From an uncultured Thermomicrobiales bacterium (GTDB lineage: Bacteria > Chloroflexota > Chloroflexia > Thermomicrobiales > UBA6265): 6,461 nucleotides of DNA. Each line of letters opens with the position of its first letter. Position 1 is the first letter of the stretch. The translations under genes and the position numbers were made by a program. Where the stretch lies: contig CADCWI010000050.1 in the NCBI GenBank assembly GCA_902806355.1, positions 1-6,461 of the forward strand. Reading direction: 5' to 3'. Below are positions 1-5,149 of the stretch, in pieces. The notes beneath the pieces were generated by a model, which had not been told where the DNA came from, did no database searches, and saw only the letters and a program-made list of their open reading frames with translations.

Positions 1-24
1 CAGCAACGGGTTTGCAGACACGCC
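1..24. mobile_element. Possible terminal repeat of an insertion element ending at the left edge
   Basis: Read on the minus strand from base 24 to the left, the sequence begins GGCGTGTCTGCAAACCCG, immediately preceded by CTAG (25-28). The shape, G-rich then TGTCTG-CAAA directly beside a CTAG tetramer, recalls termini of some IS5-family elements that duplicate a short CTAG-like target. The rest of the element would lie outside the window, and no transposase or partner repeat is visible inside it. This is a resemblance only. Confidence 0.15.
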
Positions 25-534
25 CTAGGGGGACGGGAACAACAGGAGCTTGCAACTATGTACGATCCTGCCCTATCCATCGATGCCCGGACCAGCAAGG
101 CTCATCTGACCCTCCAGGGATAGTCGTGCCCTGCAGCGTTGCCAAACCCGCGAATCACCCGGGAGGTACCCCGGTGACGTTCATCCTGGACATCCACAGG
201 CTGCCATCGACAGCGGTTAGCGATGAGCCACAGGACACAGCCAAGAATTTCCCCTACGCTGCGTTCGCGCTGCTTCTGGATTCCAACGCCCTTCCGATCG
301 TCGCGCCAAGCTGACGCAGTGAAGTACGCGACTGGTATCCACCCCGACTTCCCAGCTGAGCAGTGTCCCCCTGCATCGACGCGCCTGACCCTAACCATCT
401 GCAGCGGCTACCATAATGGCTAACCATATCTCCTCGAAAAGACGCCGCTGCAGACATCTTTTTCAAGAACGAGCGGTGTCATCTTCAATGACACACGTCA
501 AGGAGCAGGCGGACAGTCTTGAAGGGTTCAACAT
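25..534. other. Gene-free stretch downstream of araC
   Basis: I see no supportable gene here. All six frames are cut by stops into short ORFs without recognisable domains or consistent codon use. The stretch contains an 11-bp inverted repeat, TCTGCAGCGGC at 398-408 and its complement at 444-454. Inside it are two copies of CTAACCAT (391-398 and 420-427) and a near-palindrome CCATAATGG (411-419). A small stem-loop lies at 476-494. Overall it reads as decayed or intergenic DNA following the 3' end of the AraC gene. A highly degenerate pseudogene cannot be excluded. Confidence 0.5.
476..494 (-). terminator. Weak stem-loop downstream of araC
   Basis: GTGTCAT (476-482) and ATGACAC (488-494) form a perfect 7-bp stem with a 5-nt loop, 41 bases past the AraC stop codon in the direction of its transcription. 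No T-run follows directly on the minus strand, so it is a poor intrinsic terminator. It may only stabilise the 3' end of the transcript, or be chance. Confidence 0.25.
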
Positions 535-1452
535 CTATTGCACTGTGGGGATGACAGCATTCGGCCCGAGCTGCGCTCGCAATCCAGCGATGTCACGCCG
601 CGGCGACGTGCCAAACATGCGGGAATATTCGCGGCTGAATTGGGACGGGCTCTCGTAGCCGACCTGAAACGCGGCTGTCTCCGCGTTCGCCGCATCGCTC
701 ACCATCAGGCGGCGCGCTTCAAGCAGGCGGAGTTGCTTCTGGTATTGCAATGGGGTCATGGACGTGAACGCCTTGAATTGGCGGTGGAATGCCGAAGAAC
801 TCATTCCCGCCGTCGCAGCGAGCTCCTCGATTCGCACCGCGTCCACGAACCGGTCGCGCAAGAGATGGATGGCACTGACGAGCTGCCGGGAATGGCTGTT
901 CGCCAGTGCAATCTCGGCGATGTCGCCGCCGCGAGCGCTCGTCAACAGCCAGTAGCTCAGCTCACGCATGATCAATGGCGCCACGATTGGGATCGCACCT
1001 GGCGTATCGAGCAGGCGGATCAACCGTAGCGCGCAGTCAGCCATCGGACCGTCAACTTCGCTGACGAAGACGCCTGGACCATGGTCGCCGCTCGGCTGGG
1101 GCCGTGTGGTCAGGCCTTCCATGACTTCCCGCATGGCAGCGAGGTCGAATTCGATGATGACGCCGAGGTAGGGTTCGGCCGGGCTGGCTTCCGCAACCCT
1201 GCCGAGCGCCGGCAGATCGACGCTCACCACGAGAGCCTGACCCGCCCGATAGTCGTACCGCTTGTCCCCGAAGATTGCCCACTTCCTGCCCTGAAGAACC
1301 ATGCACAACGAGGGCTTGAAGAGGATGTGGGCGGGCGATCTCTCCTGGTTCGAGCGCAAAATTACGAGGCCGTCGATCGCCGTGGCGAATGGGCTCTCTC
1401 CGCGTTGGCCAGCCGTGTACCGGGTAACCGCTGCCACAAGATCATCCAGCAT
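535..1452 (-). CDS. AraC family transcriptional regulator with AraC_N sensor domain
   Basis: The 305-residue protein has the architecture of the AraC_N (PF06719) regulator group, which includes E. coli YqhC. A cupin-like N-terminal sensor spans about residues 25-180; the segment PSLCMVLQGRK (47-57) is typical of this group. A C-terminal double helix-turn-helix follows: first HTH about 207-230 (RIEELAATAGMSSSAFHRQF), second about 261-284 (AFQVGYESPSQFSREYSRMF, then GTSP). The ATG at 1450-1452 was chosen because a purine-rich GAAGGGGG lies just upstream and the sensor domain begins soon after; the frame stays open to a longer start at 1629 that would run into the SDR gene. The gene diverges from the SDR gene and probably regulates it, and itself, from the shared intergenic region. 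By analogy with YqhC it may sense reactive aldehydes or other electrophiles, but the effector is unknown. A decayed paralogue of its C-terminus is at 4718-4918. Confidence 0.93.
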   Translation of the reverse strand: MLDDLVAAVTRYTAGQRGESPFATAIDGLVILRSNQERSPAHILFKPSLCMVLQGRKWAIFGDKRYDYRAGQALVVSVDLPALGRVAEASPAEPYLGVIIEFDLAAMREVMEGLTTRPQPSGDHGPGVFVSEVDGPMADCALRLIRLLDTPGAIPIVAPLIMRELSYWLLTSARGGDIAEIALANSHSRQLVSAIHLLRDRFVDAVRIEELAATAGMSSSAFHRQFKAFTSMTPLQYQKQLRLLEARRLMVSDAANAETAAFQVGYESPSQFSREYSRMFGTSPRRDIAGLRAQLGPNAVIPTVQ

Positions 1453-1586
1453 CTGCGTTTGCCCCCTTCTGTCTTGAGCTCGACGATGCGTGAGCAGGAA
1501 TAGGCAAGGAACAAGCGGTTTCCGGTATTCAAACCGCCGGACAGTGGAAGTATCGTGTGGACAGTCGTTTTCGCAAGGAGAAAAAC
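1453..1586. promoter_or_regulatory. Divergent araC/SDR promoter region with inverted repeat
   Basis: The 134-bp gap contains a perfect 7-bp inverted repeat, GCGGTTT at 1515-1521 and AAACCGC at 1531-1537, with a 9-nt spacer. On the plus strand a weak -35/-10 pair, TTCAAA (1528-1533) and TATCGT (1551-1556) with 17-bp spacing, overlaps the right arm and would start transcription about 25 nt before the SDR start codon. This is the expected position for an AraC-type operator acting on both genes. The repeat and spacings are seen directly; operator function is inferred, and AraC-family sites are often direct rather than inverted repeats. Confidence 0.4.
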
Positions 1587-2366
1587 ATGTCGATAACAAC
1601 GCACAACGAATCGTCCAGCAGGATCGCAATCGTCACGGGTGGGAGCCGTGGTCTCGGGCGCAACACCGTGCTCAATCTCGCCAAGCGCGGAGTCGATTCC
1701 ATTTTCACCTACCGTACGAACCGGGAGGAAGCTGAAGCGGTCATCGGGCTCGTCGGTGACGCCGGGCGCAGGGCCGTCGCGCTCCAGCTCGACACGAGCA
1801 ACGTCGGAACCTTCGATCCATTCGTGGAACAGGTGCGGGCGGCCCTGACCGGTCTGGGAGCCGAGCGCTTCGACTACCTCGTCAACAACGCCGGGATGGC
1901 ATTGTACAAGCCATTCGATCAAACCACCGAGGCAGAACTGGACGCGCTGTACTCCGTGCACTTCAAGGGTGTCTTTTTCCTGACGCAGAAGCTCCTGCCG
2001 CTCATCAACGATGGCGGGCGGATCGTGAATATCTCGACAGGTCTGGCCAGGTTCGCCCTGTCGGGATCGTCCGCGTACGCGTCGATGAAGGGTGCTGTCG
2101 AGGTATTGACACGATACCTCGCAAAGGAGCTTGGTGAGCGAGGGATCGCCGTGAATACGGTCGCGCCGGGCGCGATCGCGACAGATTTCGGTGGTGGCGC
2201 TGTTCGCGACAACGCCGAGATGAACCGCCATGTTGCGGAGATGACGGCGCTCGGTCGCGCGGGCGAACCGGACGACATTGGCCCGATGATCGCCGCCCTT
2301 CTCTCTGACGGAAATCGATGGGTCAATGCCCAGCGGATCGAAGTTTCCGGAGGTATGAATCTCTAG
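1587..2366 (+). CDS. SDR family NAD(P)-dependent oxidoreductase
   Basis: This 259-residue protein is a classical short-chain dehydrogenase of normal length, expected to be cytosolic and to reduce or oxidise a carbonyl/alcohol substrate with NAD(P)(H). The cofactor motif TGGSRGLG is at residues 17-24, NNAG at 100-103, catalytic Ser150, and Tyr164/Lys168 in YASMK, with PG at 194-195. The position usually held by the structural/catalytic Asn (about 24 residues after NNAG) is His125 in the segment VHFKGVFFLT. The ATG at 1587 is preceded by AAGGAG with 6-nt spacing, better than the upstream in-frame GTG at 1557. The gene diverges from the AraC regulator, its likely controller, and ends 9 bp from the convergent luciferase-like gene. 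The substrate cannot be deduced. A degenerate copy of its last 30 codons lies at 4920-5009. Confidence 0.95.
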   Translation: MSITTHNESSSRIAIVTGGSRGLGRNTVLNLAKRGVDSIFTYRTNREEAEAVIGLVGDAGRRAVALQLDTSNVGTFDPFVEQVRAALTGLGAERFDYLVNNAGMALYKPFDQTTEAELDALYSVHFKGVFFLTQKLLPLINDGGRIVNISTGLARFALSGSSAYASMKGAVEVLTRYLAKELGERGIAVNTVAPGAIATDFGGGAVRDNAEMNRHVAEMTALGRAGEPDDIGPMIAALLSDGNRWVNAQRIEVSGGMNL

Positions 2367-2375
2367 CTGGCAGCA

Positions 2376-3290
2376 CTATGAACCGGCGAGCCGCACGGCG
2401 GCTACGCGGTCCTTCAAGGCGGGAGCGACCTCCTCGATGAACGTGCGGAGCGTCGCCCCGTCGGGCTCGGCGGCGAGCACGAACGTGGCGAAGCCGAGAT
2501 CGAGGGCGAGGTGGGTAAGCACTTCGATCCAGTGTTCCGGCGGGCCGACGATTTCGCGGTCGATGTTGTCGGCCTTCGTGTTGGTTGGAGCGAAGGAGCC
2601 GCCGATGTTGTAAATGCGGCGGATGGCGGCCGGTTCGCGGCCGGCCGCGGCTGCCGCGCGGTCGATGGCCGCGTTGCGCTCGACTGTTTCGATTGGCGGC
2701 ACGTACGACATCGAGGGGATCCAACCGTCGGCGACCCGTCCGGTCAGAGCAAGGGCCCGGGGACCCAGCACGCCGAGCCAGACGCCGATATTGTGGGCGG
2801 GGGACGGACCGCCGTGGGCTCCGTGGAGGGGATAGTGCTCGCCGCCGAAGCGCATGCCACGCTGGCCGCTCCAGATCCCGCGAATCACGATCACCGCCTC
2901 TTCGAGCGCATCCAGCGCCTGTTTCGGCGTGCGCACCGGACCGCCGAGCCCCCGGATCGCGTCCCAGAAAGCACCCGCGCCGAGTCCAAGCTCAAAACGC
3001 CCCCCGCTCAGCTGATCCAGCGTGGCCGCCGTTTTGGCCAGCACCGCCGGGTGGCGCATCGGTAGGTTGGCGACATCCTGGAAGAGGCGGACCCGTTCAG
3101 TTTGCCCGAGGATAAAGGCTGAAAGCGCGACCGCGTCGAAGTGGGCCGGCTGGTACGGATGGTCTTGGATCCCGATCAGGTCGTAGCCGAGGGCGTCGAC
3201 GCGCTGTGCAATGTCGAGCGTGCGCTCGGGCTCCCGACTGCCAGGATTGAGGAAGTAGCCGAATTCGAGGTTATGTCCATAATCGGTCAT
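2376..3290 (-). CDS. LLM class flavin-dependent oxidoreductase
   Basis: The 304-residue product is a luciferase-like monooxygenase-superfamily protein (PF00296, TIM barrel). Visible family features are the N-terminal strand LEFGYFLNP (8-16), GYDLIGIQDHPY (35-46), the highly characteristic LSGGRFELGLGAG (94-106) and GRVADGWIPS (184-193). Such proteins use FMN or the deazaflavin F420; the sequence alone does not settle which, although close-looking proteins are frequent in F420-using Actinobacteria and Chloroflexota. The likely role is a cytosolic redox reaction on an unknown small molecule. The ATG at 3288-3290 is supported by GAGGAG 6 nt upstream and is near the expected N-terminus. The gene is divergent from the hemerythrin-marR unit across a region with a palindrome, so it is a likely target of that MarR protein. 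Its stop lies 9 bp from the convergent SDR stop with no visible terminator. Confidence 0.94.
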   Translation of the reverse strand: MTDYGHNLEFGYFLNPGSREPERTLDIAQRVDALGYDLIGIQDHPYQPAHFDAVALSAFILGQTERVRLFQDVANLPMRHPAVLAKTAATLDQLSGGRFELGLGAGAFWDAIRGLGGPVRTPKQALDALEEAVIVIRGIWSGQRGMRFGGEHYPLHGAHGGPSPAHNIGVWLGVLGPRALALTGRVADGWIPSMSYVPPIETVERNAAIDRAAAAAGREPAAIRRIYNIGGSFAPTNTKADNIDREIVGPPEHWIEVLTHLALDLGFATFVLAAEPDGATLRTFIEEVAPALKDRVAAVRLAGS

Positions 3291-3346
3291 GGTGCTCCTC
3301 GCAACATCAGGGTGTGGTACCCAGCTAGATGGATCGCTGCCGTCAG

Positions 3347-3373
3347 GTTATATTCATGCGCATACATATTCAA
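3347..3373 (-). promoter_or_regulatory. Candidate promoter of the LLM oxidoreductase gene
   Basis: On the minus strand TTGAAT (3373-3368) and TATAAC (3352-3347) resemble -35 and -10 boxes with a rather short 15-bp spacer. They would give an untranslated leader of roughly 50 nt before the ATG at 3290. The spacer and part of both boxes coincide with the palindrome at 3350-3369, so a protein bound there would block this promoter. This is prediction from pattern only. Confidence 0.4.
3350..3369. promoter_or_regulatory. 20-bp imperfect palindrome, candidate MarR operator
   Basis: ATATTCATGCGCATACATAT matches its own reverse complement at 16 of 20 positions: outer ATAT arms, two mismatched pairs, and a perfect 8-bp core ATGCGCAT. 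It is an AT-rich island in GC-rich DNA, midway between the divergent LLM oxidoreductase and hemerythrin/marR genes, and overlaps likely promoter elements. Size, symmetry and placement fit known MarR-family operators. The assignment to the MarR protein encoded at 3961 is inferred. Confidence 0.5.
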
Positions 3374-3413
3374 GTGTCGAAACACAAGGCCGGCAGTAAT
3401 GAAAGGATCTCTT

Positions 3414-3947
3414 GTGAGCACAGCGCCTCCGGATATCACCGCCGACCTCCCAGGCGAGCATCTCGTCCGCGAACTCGCCTGGGTTCACGACCTGCTGCGT
3501 AACGACCTGGCGCGCTTGCGCGTTCTTGCCGATCGGGTCGCGACCAACGCCACCCCGGAATCGATCCGAGCCGAGATCGCGGAATTGCAGACCACGAGTC
3601 CCCTCTGGCAACTCCGGGGCAACTGCCTTGCCTATTGCCGGTTCACGCATTCGCATCACACGCACGAAGACGTGTCGCTCTTTCCCGCCTTGCGCGCCTT
3701 CGATCCGGCGCTGGAGTCAGTCGTCGACTGCCTGGAAGCCGATCACCGCCTGGTTTCGGCTATCTGTGACGAAATCGAGGCCGGCGCCACAAGGCTTGTC
3801 GAGGACGATACGACGGCTACCCGCCGCCGAATCGTGGACTCCGTGGGGGCGTTGGCCCAGCACCTCCTCGCTCAGCTCGACTACGAGGAAGACGCGATCT
3901 CGCCAGCCCTGCGGCAGTGGCAGAGCTGGCCGCTCATGCGTTCCTGA
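3414..3947 (+). CDS. Hemerythrin domain-containing protein
   Basis: The 177-residue product is a four-helix hemerythrin/HHE cation-binding domain protein (PF01814). Candidate diiron ligands in order are His25 (WVHD), His81 and Glu85 in HSHHTHEDVSLFPAL, His111 (EADHRLV), and His150 with the acidic DYEED (156-160) in the last helix; these match the family's spacing. Such proteins bind O2, NO or other small ligands, or protect against oxidative and nitrosative stress, in the cytosol; there is no signal peptide or membrane segment. I chose GTG 3414 because AAAGGA lies 6 nt upstream; an in-frame ATG at 3399 would add five residues and is possible. It is the first gene of a unit with marR 13 bp downstream, divergent from the LLM oxidoreductase. 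It could be a sensor or scavenger for the same stress. Confidence 0.88.
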   Translation: MSTAPPDITADLPGEHLVRELAWVHDLLRNDLARLRVLADRVATNATPESIRAEIAELQTTSPLWQLRGNCLAYCRFTHSHHTHEDVSLFPALRAFDPALESVVDCLEADHRLVSAICDEIEAGATRLVEDDTTATRRRIVDSVGALAQHLLAQLDYEEDAISPALRQWQSWPLMRS

Positions 3948-3960
3948 TGGATTCGACCTC

Positions 3961-4455
3961 ATGACCCCCACGTCGAGGAACCAACCAGGCTCTGAAGGCC
4001 AACCCGGGATCGACGCACGCGAATGCGCCGAGGCGTGGACGATGCTGCGGTCGATCTACGCCCAGATCAACGGCCGGCTGGAAGACGCATTCGCGCGCCA
4101 GCTCGGAATCACGATGAATGAGTTCGAGGTGCTGCTCTACGTCAACGGCGCCGAGCCGGGCATGGCCCGGCTCGGGGATGTACAAATGGCGACACCCCTC
4201 ACCCAATCGGCCGTGAGCCGGCTGGTGGCCCGGCTCGAATTGCAGGGCCTGCTCTGTCGGCAGGACACGGCTGCCGACCGTCGGGTTGTCTTGCTGGCGA
4301 CCACCGAATCGGGCCGGGAGGTGCTCGAACGGAGCGTTCATCTGCACGCCGAGGTCATCCACGCGATGCTCGGCCAACGCCTGACTGACGACGAGCACCG
4401 ACGCCTCGTCGAAACGCTTTCCCGGCTAATCAGCGCCGAACGGGCGCCGGGCTAG
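3961..4455 (+). CDS. MarR family transcriptional regulator
   Basis: The 164-residue product has the winged helix-turn-helix organisation of MarR proteins. Helical dimerisation segments lie at about 18-45 and 120-160, the helix after LGITMNEFEVLLYV (48-61) starts the DNA-binding domain, the recognition helix is about 80-96 (LTQSAVSRLVARLELQG), and the wing DTAADRRVVLLATTESG is at 102-118 with the diagnostic D-RR. MarR proteins usually repress adjacent and own genes and release DNA on binding phenolics or on cysteine oxidation. One Cys (99) sits at the start of the wing, beside the DNA-binding helix. The ATG at 3961 has no strong ribosome-binding site, so coupling to the hemerythrin gene 13 bp upstream is likely. 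The stop overlaps the stop of the opposite-strand fragment in CTAG (4452-4455). Its likely operator is the palindrome at 3350-3369. Confidence 0.93.
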   Translation: MTPTSRNQPGSEGQPGIDARECAEAWTMLRSIYAQINGRLEDAFARQLGITMNEFEVLLYVNGAEPGMARLGDVQMATPLTQSAVSRLVARLELQGLLCRQDTAADRRVVLLATTESGREVLERSVHLHAEVIHAMLGQRLTDDEHRRLVETLSRLISAERAPG

Positions 4456-4724
4456 CGCAGGCGCTTGAGTTCAAGACGAATCGGTAGTGGCAGCGGCTCG
4501 GCCAGCATCCGTTCCAGGCGGTCGCGGTCGGCGGCGGCCAGGTACTCGTGGATGCGGTCTGGTTTGATCGGGCGATCCATCAGGCGGTAAGCTACGAGCC
4601 ACGCCTTCAGGCTGCCGAGCGGCAGCCCGTTCCACACGCCGGCCGACAGCGACGGGATGTGGAACGGCACCTGGAGGTGCGTCACGCCGTCGGGCCAGAT
4701 CACGAACATCACCACATCTAGCAC
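4452..4724 (-). pseudogene. C-terminal remnant of an unrecognised (possibly nucleotidyltransferase-like) protein
   Basis: An open frame of 90 codons on the minus strand reads like genuine protein: MFVIWPDGVTHLQVPFHIP, then GLPLGSLKAWLVAYRLMDR, and a charged helical end rich in Arg and Leu. The run SLKAWLVAYRLMDR followed by a charged helix reminds me of the C-terminal part of some nucleotidyltransferase-fold proteins, with a possible metal-binding Asp strand near its start; this is weak. The only upstream start is a GTG at 4724 with no ribosome-binding site, lying inside the end of the dead araC at 4718, so the 5' part of the gene has probably been lost at that junction. The C-terminus looks natural: its TAG overlaps the convergent marR TAG. 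A short expressed protein starting at the ATG at 4709 is the alternative. Confidence 0.45.
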
Positions 4725-4918
4725 GCGGCCGGGATGACCGCATTCGATCTACATTGCGCTTGCAAACCAACGACGTCACGCCGGGGTGAGGCGCCAAACA
4801 TGCGAGAGTACTCAGCGTAGGACTGGGACGGGCTCTTGTAGCCGACCTGGAATGGGGCGGTTTCGACGTTCGCCATCAGACGGCGTGCTGCGAGTAGGCG
4901 CAGTTGATTCTGGTAATG
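4718..4918 (-). pseudogene. AraC regulator C-terminal remnant (paralogue of 535-1452)
   Basis: The minus-strand frame from 4918 to the TAG at 4718-4720 encodes 66 residues, HYQNQLRLLAARRLM to NAVIPAAC. These align with the last 70 residues of the intact AraC protein with one 4-residue gap and about 47 identities. Conserved blocks include FQVGY-SPSQ, EYSRMFG-SPRRD and NAVIP. Only the second helix-turn-helix survives; the sensor domain, the first HTH and any start codon are absent. Within the surviving HTH the SQFSREYSRMFG block of the intact protein has become SQSYAEYSRMFG, losing the core Phe, consistent with decay. Upstream (beyond 4918) the DNA switches to the end of an SDR gene on the other strand. 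The copy is too diverged to be a recent duplication. Confidence 0.85.
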
Positions 4919-4919
4919 C

Positions 4920-5009
4920 GTGGCGGAGATGACCGCCGCCCTCCTCTCCGAAGACAATCGCCGGATCAATGCCCAGCGAATCGAAGTTTCCGGCGGTATG
5001 AATCTCTAG
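4920..5009 (+). pseudogene. SDR oxidoreductase C-terminal remnant (paralogue of 1587-2366)
   Basis: These 90 bases align without gaps to the last 90 bases of the intact SDR gene (2277-2366), with about 73 identical positions. In the last 45 bases only three differ, and both copies end in the same GGTATGAATCTCTAG. The reading frame is intact through the stop and encodes AALLSEDNRRINAQRIEVSG then GMNL, the typical SDR C-terminus. Everything upstream, including the cofactor and catalytic motifs, is missing, and the adjoining sequence is the end of an araC gene on the opposite strand. The fragment cannot encode an active enzyme. Confidence 0.85.
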
Positions 5010-5043
5010 ATGCTCGTCGAGCCGCGTGCTGGAGGGAACACAA

Positions 5044-5090
5044 CTCCCCACCCGCTCCTCTACGGAAAAGGAGAGAGGAGCAGATGGGAG
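5044..5090 (-). other. Stem-loop in the ndh 3' flank
   Basis: GCTCCTCT (5054-5061) and AGAGGAGC (5074-5081) form a perfect 8-bp stem with a 12-nt loop, and outer CTCCC (5044-5048) can pair with GGGAG (5086-5090) across small internal loops. It lies 60-106 bases beyond the ndh stop in the ndh transcription direction. No T-run follows on the minus strand, so it is not a clear intrinsic terminator; it could be an mRNA 3'-end stabiliser or a chance purine/pyrimidine repeat. The 140 bp between 5010 and 5149 holds nothing else I recognise. Confidence 0.3.
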
Positions 5091-5149
5091 TTCACATCCT
5101 TTACGCAGGTTTACGGATCCCGCCACCAGCATGACGGGCTCCAAAAGAC

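Noticed and set aside
58..123. 21-codon ORF starting ATG with AGGAG 9 nt upstream
   Set aside because: Too short, no recognisable sequence and no gene downstream that it could lead; such combinations occur by chance.
156..176. Stem-loop CACCCGGG / CCCCGGTG
   Set aside because: One mismatch, 5-nt loop, no T-run and no gene ending near it; chance pairing is likely in GC-rich DNA.
254..466. Minus-strand ORF with GAGGAG before an ATG
   Set aside because: The GAGGAG is only two bases from the ATG, and the product is low in recognisable structure and resembles nothing I know.
1453..1629. N-terminal extension of the AraC ORF to 1629
   Set aside because: The extra 59 residues are Cys/Arg-rich and unlike the family, run across the divergent promoter into the SDR gene, and the ATG at 1452 has a better ribosome-binding site.
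1362..2231. 289-codon minus-strand ORF opposite the SDR gene
   Set aside because: It is the antisense of the SDR coding sequence and of the start of araC; composition fits a shadow frame in GC-rich DNA.
3141..3413. Long N-terminal extension of the hemerythrin frame
   Set aside because: It runs through the 5' end of the opposite-strand LLM gene and the promoter region, and hemerythrin homology begins only after 3414.
3526..3960. Upstream extension of the marR frame through the hemerythrin gene
   Set aside because: The extension is Arg/Ser/Pro-rich shadow of the hemerythrin frame; the MarR homology begins only after the ATG at 3961.
4919..4969. Apparent start of the second AraC frame at 4969
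   Set aside because: Those residues are the antisense of the SDR remnant, not AraC sequence; the same kind of antisense frame occurs over the intact SDR end.
5083..5133. 16-codon ORF after GAGAGGAG
   Set aside because: The purine-rich tract is one arm of a stem-loop, and the tiny product has no recognisable features.
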